DNA of 64,000 nt from Lineus longissimus (GCF_910592395.1 NC_088322.1:8365431-8429430); one strand, 5' to 3'. Counted from the first letter of the stretch, positions 48,601-56,898 are shown. Program-made: numbers and translations. Notes: generated from the letters alone by a model not told the origin.

Positions 48601-49269
48601 GGGTTCAGGTAGGCCTCTGCTCGATTCTTCATGTTCCTCTATCATTTCTATGGCCGATCCAAATTGTTGGGATCGGTGAACATTCGCAAGTGAATCCCAA
48701 TTCCTTATTATGCTAGGTGTCGATCTACTGCTTGGCGACTTTTCTCTTCTTTCTGCGAAATACTGTTCAGCTGCATTCTGAGAATCAGCAAATTCTTCTT
48801 CTATCTTCTCCATTTCAGCTGTGACTTTATCAAAGTCTTCGAATCTATTTTGAGACGCATACAAATCAGCCAGTGAACTCATATTGCCCATAGCTCTTTC
48901 CTGTGCTTCATCAACTTTTCTAGTTGCTGCCTGTATAAACTGACTATCTGCAAACAATGTGTCACTATCTGAAATTAACTCTGTCAACTGCCGCCTGGCC
49001 CTGGTAAAAGCAGACTTCAACCCTGCCTTCTCTTTTCTCAAGTTCTTTTCGTACCATCCGGAGGGACGTAACCTCTGTTGGGAGCTCTCAGCAGGCTGAG
49101 CGTGGCTCCGAGCTGCATCATCCTCAGTACCACTACCAGCACACATACTACTACTAGCAGGGGGGAAAAGGTTCGAATCGATTGGGCTTTTTATCTGGGT
49201 CATCGCGGTCTGGTTTTCATCGGGAGTTTCTTCAACACTGTTCACAGTTTCTACGCTATTTTCGGCCAT
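42649..49269 (-). CDS. BEL/Pao gag-pol polyprotein, 2206 aa, intact
   Basis: One frame without stops encodes all retrotransposon functions. Order: coiled N-terminal gag part; low-complexity region with three GEIAMGE-type repeats (about 262-340); DUF1759 gag domain (about 535-690); CCHC knuckle C810/C813/H819/C824 plus a second Cys/His cluster; aspartic protease with LLDDGST (Asp917); reverse transcriptase (about 1205-1345) with FMDD at 1332-1335; Pao A17 region; RNase H acidic residues D1513, E1557, D1587, D1633; integrase zinc site H1843/H1848/C1879/C1882; DDE core D1915, D1979, E2029; DUF5641 to the end. All key residues are present. No envelope-like domain is seen. The start at 49269 is only 43 nt inside the 5' LTR. 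Confidence 0.97.
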   Translation of the reverse strand: MAENSVETVNSVEETPDENQTAMTQIKSPIDSNLFPPASSSMCAGSGTEDDAARSHAQPAESSQQRLRPSGWYEKNLRKEKAGLKSAFTRARRQLTELISDSDTLFADSQFIQAATRKVDEAQERAMGNMSSLADLYASQNRFEDFDKVTAEMEKIEEEFADSQNAAEQYFAERREKSPSSRSTPSIIRNWDSLANVHRSQQFGSAIEMIEEHEESSRGLPEPEDRSKDVTTTEADRTPDKPDGRTLDDVGVQQPAVVIDHGEIAMGEITIGDKGPGEIAMGENKPRGGNGAASVEDKGPGEIAMGENKPRGGNAAAQVEDKGPGEIAMGVPAMDDSKPRGCNGSTLIGDQGRSDVATGTTAPPQQKKVGPAVTVVKQKQTTDEEARHRNRQVEGPKKVQFYSPAAPIDNRQVKPTRPPEPIQNHPVAQNRLVAPTGNANVELSHSTQGAVPAVNCSQPSKDKSPLRFQGKQIDSIPAYSPNSYGANSQPTRMPNTIKADWSQPYNTIQYYGTGGQEPSNQQFTQDNNIGQPSMLEKDMWRQLKRVSIPVFSGDLKSYESWKAAFVACIDKAPATAEFKLLHLREHLRGEALKVIENLGHSATAYQAAKDRLDRKYGGYRRQVALHFEEIHNFRPIRPGKLKEDVEKFADLLDLTVINLKESGLYSDLDSRLLYSVLMKKMTEKMVAEYHRWLDDYQYKESIEVLHAWIIKEAQVRIVAHEAVRGFADGTGDDRKNGQSTDDDRRHRSYDNYKKKRSFFTSGSAGAAKPEFKRDCPLSSCQEQHGIWSCDKFKGLEIDKRWDMAKELKLCYRCLANSNHRGVDCKRSRVCGIEGCKETHNRLLHRSPLPKESLSATKGENKKEKRPAASGEKPRSQNYGSLTTTSDDKEESEYIALRTVPVIVKNGRKRLKINVLLDDGSTTTYINTEVAEELGLKGEVMKTTVSVLNGMVESFETTPVEVGLESLDKRIDMMITARTTDNVTGDMKAIDWRDYADKFEHLKDIAFPKHGKRETIDMLIGVDYPELHFSLKEVAGKDGGPIARKTRLGWTCVGCPQKEVKKERNFFVNRKNTVLEEINATMKQFWEIDSSGAKTENHGSSHMSLEDKAVCTVIQKEMVYKDNRYEVPLPWREGRPELPDNSQMAVQRLASTERRLLREPEVAKAYTATIKQYLEKNYVRKVPPAEEQPLSKWYLPHFPAVRPDKSTTKTRIVFDASAKFEGVSLNDTLHQGPKLQKDLVDVLLRFRKEPVALVGDIQQMYLQLEVEAKDRPFQRFLWRDLDTTRAPEEYEFNRVVFGINSSPFLAQFVAQEHAKRHRSIFPLASDTILKSTFMDDSMDSVLNDTEGVKLYHELDELWHKAGMYCRKWLSNSLTVLAEIPEEDRAAEISLDEGELPSTKTLGVLWQAKEDQFSFTATPVEDNFTLTRRTFLQKLAKVFDPMGFISPYIIRGKILMQEIWTTGVGWDDRNLGCLEQKAQCWFDVRRDLGLIKIPRCLRLDSTEKLLSIEVHAFSDASQDAYGAVLYERTTYEGGLIISHFIVSKTRVAPLVATSIPRLELMGATLALHLTMSVIAALQLPVQDVTFWSDSANVLWWIRGRSRQFKPFVAHRIGEIQTQTCPDQWKHVPTKMNPADILTRGAKVKELSDNTLWWNGPEFLLKDHSKWPEQNFGEDKSPSSERKKSSNGVFVTLQKEPQPQDKEKNKQDVDEGVAQDWRLNPERYSSWVRLTRVSAWVHRFVENCQQPVGQRRHGELDAEEIHDAEHQFIRQAQLETFPAEYKALQKNKALPVASRIQGLRPVIDQDGILRSNGRLEKAEFLAYDVRYPVILPRKSWVTTLIIRFHHKQANHAAGVNHILASLSAKYWIPAGREAIREFEKSCYKCRRRKAKAATQLMAPLPRVRLRLPLRAFARTSVDFGGPYLTKQGRGRIRTKRYLCLFTCLLSRAVQLEMAFSLDTDSFLHCFNRMMNRRGVPLEMYSDNGTNFVSGERELRELVEQFDEDMIERHGAVRGIKWTFNPPLGPHFGGVHEIMIKAAKKATAAILGNADINDEELMTAFSGAEALLNSRPLTYQSADVNDDTPLTPNHLLHGQIGGEFAPAAADNVAYNPRKRWRHVQRLLKHFWGRWMKEWLPMLHPRSKLAQERKDIEVGDIVLVVNPDTNRGKWPLGRVVEVCLGGDGHVRVAKVQIGKHVMTRPITRLCPLECA

Positions 49270-49294
49270 CCTTCTAAATGTACTCTACTTAACT

Positions 49295-49309
49295 ACGCTC
49301 TGTATACCA
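49295..49309 (-). promoter_or_regulatory. Candidate primer-binding site
   Basis: Minus-strand TGGTATACAGAGCGT begins 3 nt inside the 5' LTR. TGG complements the CCA end of a tRNA and the position is right. I could not identify the tRNA. Confidence 0.55.
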
Positions 49310-49312
49310 ATA

Positions 49313-49488
49313 TGTTCTTGAGGATCTCTATTATTTGTGGTTCGTTGTCGTCAAAGATGGGTATTTTGATGGAAAAATGGGCAAGGCAAAACGTGGTTTC
49401 AAATATGATGTTGTTTCCTAATTCTACACTTTTCGAACAATTCCACAAGGGCCGTAACGGGGCCAAAGACAACAATATCTCCTGAACA
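49313..49488 (-). repeat. BEL/Pao 5' LTR (176 bp)
   Basis: Same sequence as 42056-42231. It should contain the promoter and polyadenylation functions of the element. CCTAT follows on the outside. Confidence 0.95.
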
Positions 49489-49548
49489 CCTATGTTTCTC
49501 GGTACCTATATGTCCCGGTACCTATGTGTCCCGGTACCGATGTGTACC
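49489..49548. repeat. 16-bp tandem array, left arm of foldback 1
   Basis: Four units of about CCTATGTGTCCCGGTA. An inverted array of five units (GGGACACATAGGTACC type) lies at about 49985-50055. Both belong to the arms of the foldback element, and the retrotransposon inserted in the first left-arm unit. Confidence 0.85.
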
Positions 49549-50183
49549 GGTCAGTACAAGAAACGCGATTTTAGGATTTAATAGGCCTATTGTCATGACA
49601 TCCTCGGCACCAGTGGTTTTCGATATGCTTCGGCTCTTTGCTATTTGTAAGGACGAAGGGGTATCAAAAAGATATAGTTGTGATAGTCGGCGTCATAAGT
49701 CAGTGTCCATAAGAAAAAAAAACGGCCCCCGCCCTGACCCAAAAACATCAAAGGGCCTCAAGGAACAAAACCAAATTCACTTGACTTCCAAATCTCTCAT
49801 AGACCTACCTTGAAATTGTGTTGGGTCCAAAATTAGATTGAGGAAAACCCATTGTTTTTATTCAAGTAACCAAAAAGGCCAGTCAAATTTACTTATGAGG
49901 CCGACTATCATGACTTTATCATGACTATCGGCCTAATCCTAAAATCGCATTTTTACTGCCCGGGACGTGACCGGGAGACATAGGTACTGGGAAACATAGG
50001 TACCGGGACACATAGGTACCGGGAAACATGGGTACTGGGACACATAGGTATGGACCCAAAAAATATAGTCTACCCTGTTTGGCGAGCTGGAGACTTTACT
50101 TTAATATTAATGAGTTCGGCTCTCCATTCAGGACAAGAAAAAGTCGCTGTTTGGTAAGCCGGGCTTGCCAAATAGTCACTTCC

Positions 50184-50192
50184 TATTTTATA
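50184..50192. repeat. 9-bp target duplication, right (foldback 1)
   Basis: TATTTTATA, exact copy of 41903-41911. Confidence 0.85.
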
Positions 50193-51768
50193 TCGAGGAG
50201 TCGTAGTTTTGTAACACTATTCAATCGGGTCAAAACCTATTGTTAACCCAAGATCGGCGATATACATCATGTGATAATATATATCATGGGTTTGTCAATG
50301 TGCCAGCACGGATCATGTGGGTAGTGACCCGATATTTTTCATAGCATACAATATTTTACATAGCGTTCTATGTACTGGTTATTTAGTTCTGGTTATCGTC
50401 ATAGGAATTTTGTATTGCACGTCAACTTGAGCATCTTCTCCCATGCCTGTATAGTTCCTGTAACACGTAAGTCTTTTTACCTATACTGAGGGCTGTGGCT
50501 GACTGGCGTCGCGTCAGCCTTTTGTATTTTGTAGATAACAATCCGATACGCTGACGCAACTCGCCAGTGTCAACGCCGATGATCGCGCGTCGGAGTAAGA
50601 ATTTGGCTCATCCACGGTGCCAAACCGAATGGATGTACCGGTTATGGGGACAATAGCCCGCTTGTCTCCTGAATCCTATCTCAAACGAAGGGTGTTGTGC
50701 ATTACTTACACGTCTCAATTTCACCAGCCGTCAATGAGCAGGCGGGTCTATTGTTACCGGAAATCTATTCCCCATGACCCAATGCGGATTGGGCATCGTA
50801 ACAATGATAACGCTGACCAACAAAATGGCAAACCACTAAGGAGGAGTGCATGCTCATGGTGGAGTACACTTCTGTGCAGTTTGACCGCTCATGACCGTCA
50901 TACAACCACAGTTGACCCGCGCCCTTGTAGGTTGGTCTGAGTTATAACTCTTGCCCCACACCATGACATGGGTAGGCTTTCAAAGCAGCCCGATTGTGTC
51001 ATCCTATTTTATCTCCGAGTCCATCTTCGGACGTGGTCAATACCACTGCGTCCGGAGTGTAAAACCGGGCGACTATATCAAGAAAAAAGATACCCGACTG
51101 CCAAGCAGAATTAGTCGCTCGTGCGCATCCTGACAATATCAGGTCATTTCACACCATACATACTTACTCGGAAACATGCGTAGGGAGAAGTCGTGTTGTA
51201 GGCTCTGTTTGCAAGAGGATGCTCGTGCGCGGCAACTTCAGTTTGCCAATATACAGTAGTCCCGCGCATACCTCGCCGTCTGGCCCAGGCCTGATTTGAA
51301 CATTTCCAAAAGTCCAGCGAAGTTGTAAATTTTCACCCTAAATGAACAATAGCGGGTTCGAGACGGGGCATTGATCAACGTTCGACTGGGATTATAGATG
51401 TAATTTGATCACAATTGGTCAAACTATTCCCGCACAATAGTAGCAGGGTAATGATGACTCAATTACCGATCATGTGAAGCGTTTGTCCGATCAGAATTTC
51501 GGTAACTTGTTGAATGAAGTATTTATGGTGAATATGAAATTATCGCTCTTGTGCACAGTATTTTCTGTTCATGAGGCATTGTACATGAACACCCCCGCAT
51601 GTATGGCAATGATGACAGATGATGAAGATAGTGGCAGTGATAATGCTGACATCGATTTGAATCCCGAGCCCAAGGCCCAATTTTCAAATCAGACCTGGAT
51701 CAGACGGCGAGGTATGCGCGGGACTACTGTATATAGTTATTTCAATTAACAAGTTGTTTTGTCTTTCC
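50193..51768. other. Upstream region of the GH5 gene
   Basis: No separate gene is recognised. A near-palindrome around 50500-50572 pairs ACTGGCG..CGTCAGC with GCTGACG..CGCCAGT. The 91-codon frame at 51474-51749 (acidic stretch DDEDSGSDNADIDLNPEP) matches nothing I know. TATATAG lies at about 51730. Confidence 0.4.
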
Positions 51769-51770
51769 AG
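51755..51770 (+). promoter_or_regulatory. Candidate 3' splice site before GH5 exon
   Basis: TTTTGTCTTTCCAG ends at 51770, 14 nt before the start codon. The pyrimidine tract and CAG fit an animal acceptor, so a 5' untranslated exon may lie upstream. Alternatively TATATAG at about 51730 could be a TATA box for a start site near 51760, making this sequence irrelevant. Confidence 0.5.
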
Positions 51771-51784
51771 GCCCTTGATTTGGA

Positions 51785-53296
51785 ATGAAAATCACGATGT
51801 GGGCCACGTTCTTGAACGCAGTCGTTTTGGTCAGCTGTTTCGTCTCAAGTTGTGGCTGTGTCCGAAACAACGCAGTTCCTACCGCATCTACACCTCTCGG
51901 CCGGATATCCGTCCGTGGAAAATGGCTGGTCGACTCGGATGGCAGAGTCCGTGTCTTCCACGGATGGAATTCCGTCCTCAAGAGCCCACCATGGTACGAT
52001 GATAATATTCTGAACGAAACGCAGCTTGCAATATTCAAACAGATGGGTTTCAACGCCGTCCGGCTCGGCGCAATGTGGACAGGTTTCGAACCAAGCAAGG
52101 ACCAGTTCAACGCCACCTATATCATCATCTTGCAGAACATTGTAAAAAAATTAGAAAAATATGGTATCTATGCTCTGCTGGATATGCATCAGGATGTGAT
52201 TTCAACAAAGTTTGACTCCTATGATGGCGCCCCGAGGTGGGTCATTGATTCGTTCCCCGACTCGGTCCACCCGTATCCCTGGCCACTGAAGAAGGTCACG
52301 GCGTGGGCAGAGGGGTACCTGACCGAAGCTGTTGGCAACGCCTTCCAGTGTCTCTACGACAACGTCAATGGTGGGAGAGACGCATTGGTGAAATTCTGGC
52401 AAAAGGTCGCAAGTGTCTTTAAAGATCAAACTAGTATTTTAGGCTACGAGATGATCAACGAACCCTGGGCTGGCGGGGTCTACGATGACCCGACGCTGTT
52501 CACGCCAGGCGAGGCGGGGAAACGCAACCTTCAGCCCCTCTATGAACACATCAACACAGGAATCCGGAAAATAGACAACAACACGCTCCTTTTCTACGAA
52601 CCCGTCACGTGGGGGATGTTATTCAACGGAAAAGTTCTCGGGAGCGGATTTAGTCACGTCCCGGGTGGTGACCTGTACAAAAACCGCAGTGTCTTCTCCT
52701 ACCATTACTACTGCTGGATCCTGACTGGCAATATGTCCCAGCCCTATCCAATAGGAAAGAAAATCCTTTGCGACGACCTCCTGGAGCCGAAAGTGTTCAA
52801 CGCGGTCATGGCCGATCTGGACATTCTTGGTGGATCGTCGTTTCTGACGGAATATGGGTTGTGCACTATCACGGACGATCCGGAGTCGGAGGACAGCCAG
52901 GAGTGTAACGCCGTAATGCGCCTTGCAGACAAATACGTCCAGTCCTGGACCTACTGGGACTCCCAGTTCTTTGATGCACACGGCGCAGTAGTGGAGCCAG
53001 CGGTAAAGGGATTCAGCCGCGCCTACCCGCGGGCGACCGCCGGTACCCCGCTGACTATGTCGTACGATCCAACTTCTGCAGAATTCCAGTACGATTTCGT
53101 GATGGATACAACCATCAAGGCTCCCACAGAGGTATTTGTCCCTCCTTTTCATTATCCTAAGGGACCAAAGGTCGCGGTGACTAACGGTCTCAAATGGACT
53201 TATAGTCAGGAGGACAATCTAGTGTACGTGTTACCAGTTTCTAGGGATTTTGAGTTCAATTCATCGAGTAGGATTACCATGGTACCAGCCAAGTAA
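51785..53296 (+). CDS. Endoglycoceramidase-like glycosidase (GH5), secreted
   Basis: Enzymes of this type cleave the bond between oligosaccharide and ceramide in glycosphingolipids; in marine invertebrates they serve digestion or lysosomal turnover. The 503 residues begin with a hydrophobic signal peptide (about 1-24). The barrel follows with WTGFEP (98-103), the typical LLDMHQD (131-137), NEPW with acid/base E226, and LTEYG with nucleophile E356. WTYW (388-391) and a C-terminal beta domain close the protein. Spacing of the two glutamates fits bacterial endoglycoceramidase II. The whole coding region is one exon and intact. ATTAAA at about 53489 is a possible polyadenylation signal. A close relative with other lipid-glycoside specificity cannot be excluded. 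Confidence 0.92.
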   Translation: MKITMWATFLNAVVLVSCFVSSCGCVRNNAVPTASTPLGRISVRGKWLVDSDGRVRVFHGWNSVLKSPPWYDDNILNETQLAIFKQMGFNAVRLGAMWTGFEPSKDQFNATYIIILQNIVKKLEKYGIYALLDMHQDVISTKFDSYDGAPRWVIDSFPDSVHPYPWPLKKVTAWAEGYLTEAVGNAFQCLYDNVNGGRDALVKFWQKVASVFKDQTSILGYEMINEPWAGGVYDDPTLFTPGEAGKRNLQPLYEHINTGIRKIDNNTLLFYEPVTWGMLFNGKVLGSGFSHVPGGDLYKNRSVFSYHYYCWILTGNMSQPYPIGKKILCDDLLEPKVFNAVMADLDILGGSSFLTEYGLCTITDDPESEDSQECNAVMRLADKYVQSWTYWDSQFFDAHGAVVEPAVKGFSRAYPRATAGTPLTMSYDPTSAEFQYDFVMDTTIKAPTEVFVPPFHYPKGPKVAVTNGLKWTYSQEDNLVYVLPVSRDFEFNSSSRITMVPAK

Positions 53297-54197
53297 GGCT
53301 AAACTTGATGACGAACTGCTGAGAGAAGCGGGCCCCCGCCCCCTCCTTTTTGCAGGGAGTCTTCGAAACTGACCAAGAATTTTCGGAAGAATTTATCATA
53401 AAGGCACAACATTGGGCATGAAATATATTGGTTTTCATAAATGAAATGGTTTCCAGGTGACTTCTCCAAACAGAATAACTGAAAAATCATTAAACTGCCA
53501 TAACAATGCATCAGAACGGAATGTAACTGTACGCATCCCTGAAATTCACAAGCCGTGGCCAAAACTGCCTCGGCAACAGGCGAAAATCATAGAGATCAGC
53601 CATATTGTATGATACATGTGACGGTGGACGGTGGCAAGCAGGGGCATTATCCGCCTTGCAAGGTCAATCTCACGCCCAAGTTGTCCCTTATAGATACCTA
53701 AACACTTACACTGTAGTCCTTATCTCTAGAAAACAAGCAATCTTGTACGTTACTGTAGAACAGAAAAATTTCGCGTGCAGGTTTTTTTTCGCGAATTTCG
53801 CGAGTAGGTTACGTTGGCGAAAATATTCTGCAGCGAAAATCTCTTGCTTTTTACCACACCCACACGAATGGCCGTTATCTACAATCATGTACTTCATGCG
53901 TAGCAACATGTAGCAACAAAATCATTTCAAAACTGTGCCTTGGTATTTTTCCATCCTTGGACGTTTACACCTATCCCTGTAGACGTTCTTAAATCTTTCT
54001 CATTTCGGCCATTTGAGACATCCAGTAGAATGGTCTGTTGTCCTCGGGATTAGAAAAGAGGTCATTCATGTGACCGATATATCAAGTCCGGGGAAAGACT
54101 ACATCATTTCCCGTTGAGTATATATCGACCGGTTTTATGTGGAGCCATCAACGATGAATACGTTTTGTGATTGAACTCTTTGAAATACACGGCTTGT
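53297..54197. other. 3' flank of the GH5 gene
   Basis: No gene. TCGCG-rich segments (TTTCGCGAATTTCGCG type) at 53768-53835 resemble one near 54985-55010, perhaps remnants of a repeat. Confidence 0.4.
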
Positions 54198-54206
54198 ATT
54201 ATGGTT
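54198..54206. repeat. 9-bp target duplication, left (foldback 2)
   Basis: ATTATGGTT here versus ATTAAAGTT at 54712-54720, 7 of 9 matching, consistent with an older insertion by the family that leaves exact 9-bp duplications at element 1. Confidence 0.6.
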
Positions 54207-54711
54207 GGAAGTGACTATTTGGCAAGACCGGCTCACCAAAGAGCGCCTTTTTTCTGCCCTAGATGGAGAACCGAACTCATGCATATTCAACCACCCAGGA
54301 GCTCATTATCATTCGTGGCAACACGGTCAGCAACACTGGAGTTACAGTGAAACGCCTTTAGAAATGCACACGTTTATGACTTTTTTTGTAAATCCATACA
54401 GTCATGTACATGTACATGCTTCTTCATGGATTATTGACCAAAACCCGAGTTTAGTAACAGAAATTGAATCGAGAGCGGGAAGTCGGCCATTGTTAAATAT
54501 GCGCATATAAATTCGAATATGACGTCACTGCTCTCTGATTGGCCAACATGTTGTAACCTCTCCGGCTCGCCAAAGAGGGTAATATTTTTGCCCTGTTTGG
54601 CAAGCCCGGCTTGCCGAACCGGGTGACTTTTTAGTGCTGTTTGGCAAGCGGCTCTCCAAACAGGACAAAAAGATGCCTGTTCGGCGAGCGGCTTGCCAAA
54701 TAGACCCGGCC
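54207..54711. mobile_element. Foldback element 2, 505 bp, inverted relative to element 1
   Basis: Left end GGAAGTGACTATTTGGCAAG and right end CTTGCCAAATAGACCCGGCC are exact complements of the right and left ends of element 1 over 17 bp or more, so this copy has the opposite orientation. The right arm shares about 130 bp with the left arm of element 1 at high identity, including TCCTGTTTGGAGAGCCGCTT in reverse. The 16-bp GGTACC array of element 1 is missing and the loop differs. No protein is encoded. Confidence 0.87.
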
Positions 54712-54720
54712 ATTAAAGTT

Positions 54721-55635
54721 TATGATTTGTGAATGTGAACGCGGTGACTATTTATTTGAATTACTACAATGGATATGATTTAATGTCTGCAGATATACAT
54801 GTCATGCTTGGTATGTGTGATGGCAAATGTGTAAAAGAAACCAATGGATGAGATTATCAGAATCTGGAATGTTTATCAGACGACTATAACAAGACTTATA
54901 AAAGAGAGTTATTTCAGTATTTGAATTTGTTTTCCTTCATTTATAAAACAGTATGTCAAACGAATAATATCCATCGTTCGGCATTCGCGAAAATTTTATG
55001 CCGCGAAAATTTTCCGGTCTACAGTATGTAACGTGTATCAGGTAAATATGAAACTAAATTTGCACGATACCCGCCTCGCATAGTATGTAACATTCTTCAG
55101 CGTGTCACGATAAACAAGACTTCCGGCGAATCTGGTTCGTATAGCAGCGACAATTAAATTTCGAATTGCAAGAAAGTCCTTTTATATTCCAGAAATACTT
55201 GATATATGAACTTATTTACAACGGAAACTAGAGAGTAGAAGTCATATTTCACCATCCCTATAGTTGATATTGCCACCATCAAAGAGTCTAATATGCAATA
55301 AATGATTGATACTGACCTTAGTGCCAATTGTGTGCCCATGTATCCCGCTGAAACGTTTTTGGTTGTTTCCCACAGTTAACCCTTTGTTGCGTAGACAATA
55401 ACTGGCCGTGAGACCATGACCTTTCTATAGAGGGAAACATAAAAAATGTGAAAATCTGTATTCTAGCGTTCGAACAATAATCGGCAACCCGCGAAAAAGT
55501 TACATGTACACCGGCGGCGCTGCATTAGGCCGGGTTGACAAGATAAATTGAAATGAGCATCTGGCCAGCGACTTCGCCTCTTAAGTTTCATTTTTCAGTG
55601 TGCATGTTAGGGCCTATATATCGGCTCAATATCGT
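54721..55635. other. Intergenic, no gene seen
   Basis: AT-rich, with no recognised coding sequence. The 17-mer GGTTGTTTCCCACAGTT near 55360 occurs again near 59255. Confidence 0.4.
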
Positions 55636-56526
55636 CTATCCTAGCACCCGCTCTCTCTCTTCCACTGGCCTCTGCTTTAGCTTTCCCGCAATGGCTGCCC
55701 TTCGCTTCCTCAAAGCACTCGGCCTAGCCCCAGGCACCCCAGCCCCGCCCATTTTAGCAAGTCCAGGTGCTTTAACAGTCTTTACTCCACCAAGTCGTCC
55801 TGCCCCTTTTTTCAAAGGAACAGACCTTCCCTTCGCTTTCAAGGGAGGCGAAGGCCGCTTCGCCCCCGGTCCTGTTAGACCAGTTAGCCTTGGTTTCTTC
55901 ATCAAGGCCTTTTTTAATTTGACAGGTTTCCGTTTGACAGGCTTCATATTTGCCTCCTCGCTGTCCTGTGAAGCCACGGTGGGATGGTCTACCTTTGCAG
56001 GTACCGGATTTCTCGCAGCCTTGGCAGGGACTGCTGGTTTGCCTACAACGGCGGGGGCCTTGTTCCGGGCGGCCAATGCGGAAGCTAAGTTGGCCACTTC
56101 AGGGACAACTTTCCGTTTGCCAGGCTTCACTTTGGTGTCCTCGCTGTCCTGTGAAGCCACGATGGGATTTGCTACCTTCACCTGTACTGGATTCCCCGCC
56201 GCCACGGGAGGGACGACTGGTTTATCTACGATTGCAGGAACCAGATTTTCGGCGGCCACTGCGGGAGCGGGATGTCCGGCGCCCACCGCAGGCTGTTTTG
56301 GTGGCATCAAATCCGGTTTTGCTATCTTCATATTCTGATCATTGAAAAATGCCTTCAGCATATTCTGGTCCTTGGAAGACAGCGTGACTTTCTCCAATCC
56401 TTTGCTTGCACTTAGCCACAGGTCTGCTGGTGGAGACTTTTTATTGGATAAAGTAGCGATTCGGTATCCAAGAGCGAAAATGAAAATTCCGCTCAGGATC
56501 TTGAAAGTTGTTCGTACAGCCCACAT
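55636..56526 (-). CDS. Ala/Pro/Lys-rich protein with N-terminal hydrophobic anchor, unknown
   Basis: I do not recognise this 296-codon frame. It starts MWAVRTTFKILSGIFIFALG, a short hydrophobic stretch after basic residues that could be a signal anchor. The rest is very basic and rich in Ala, Pro and Lys, ending in an Arg-rich tail. Residues 98-139 and 159-200 are an internal duplication (VASQDSE in both), a 183-bp tandem repeat at DNA level. An acceptor-like TTTGACTTTCAG lies upstream at about 56562-56573. The frame stays open from there to the ATG, so an upstream exon may add residues. Composition suggests a cell-surface or mineral/nucleic-acid-binding protein, or a non-coding repeat. Its neighbour on the upstream side is a transposon-like unit. 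Confidence 0.5.
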   Translation of the reverse strand: MWAVRTTFKILSGIFIFALGYRIATLSNKKSPPADLWLSASKGLEKVTLSSKDQNMLKAFFNDQNMKIAKPDLMPPKQPAVGAGHPAPAVAAENLVPAIVDKPVVPPVAAGNPVQVKVANPIVASQDSEDTKVKPGKRKVVPEVANLASALAARNKAPAVVGKPAVPAKAARNPVPAKVDHPTVASQDSEEANMKPVKRKPVKLKKALMKKPRLTGLTGPGAKRPSPPLKAKGRSVPLKKGAGRLGGVKTVKAPGLAKMGGAGVPGARPSALRKRRAAIAGKLKQRPVEERERVLG

Positions 56527-56619
56527 GCTAATGTTTGTGCCGCCATTGCCATTAGAGACGCCTGAAAGTCAAATACGTGTAAGTATATTATTTACTACGG
56601 GACAGAAATAATCTTCTGT

Positions 56620-56625
56620 AGCCAA
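56620..56625. repeat. Possible 6-bp target duplication, left
   Basis: AGCCAA here and AGCCTA at 58262-58267 match at 5 of 6 positions and lie directly outside the inverted repeats. Confidence 0.45.
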
Positions 56626-56782
56626 AGTAATAGGATAATGCGATCTACGAATATCTACGATTTTGTGTTGAAAAAGGGCAAAAATCAATAGGTTGCCTTA
56701 ATTCCAATACAAAACCGAGTAATCTAGCTCCCCTTATCCTATTACTACAACATGTACAGTCTGTACTGTCTGTAAGAAGTAA

Positions 56783-56870
56783 CATAACTGGAATGCCATA
56801 ACTGGAATACTATAACTGGAATGCCATTACTGGAATATCATAACTGGAATGCCATAACTGGAATGAGTGA
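56783..56870. repeat. 14-bp tandem repeat at inner edge of left TIR
   Basis: About six units of ATAACTGGAATGCC or variants start where the left terminal repeat ends. The right repeat has only one such unit (ATTACTGGAA in reverse near 58095), so the array expanded on one side only. Confidence 0.9.
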
Positions 56871-56898
56871 AATTTAATAAATCTTTTTAATCTAAATA

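Larger units (their letters stand above)
42056..49488 (-). mobile_element. Complete BEL/Pao LTR retrotransposon, 7433 bp
   Basis: LTR to LTR the element has every structural part: 176-bp LTRs that look identical, TG..CA termini, a 5-bp target duplication, a candidate primer-binding site, a polypurine tract and a single uninterrupted gag-pol frame. It is transcribed leftward. Identical LTRs mean insertion is very recent. It sits inside the left arm of a foldback element. Confidence 0.96.
41912..50183. mobile_element. Foldback element 1 with 9-bp TSD, split by BEL/Pao
   Basis: Left end GGCCGGGTCTATTTGGCAAG and right end CTTGCCAAATAGTCACTTCC are flanked by the exact 9-bp duplication TATTTTATA. 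Without the nested retrotransposon it is about 834 bp. Both arms consist of repeated near-palindromes of the type TTTGGCAAGC..GCTTGCCAAA, then inverted arrays of a 16-bp unit with GGTACC. The loop of about 430 bp has no gene. Long modular arms and a 9-bp duplication suggest a Mutator-like or Foldback-type non-autonomous element. Confidence 0.88.
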
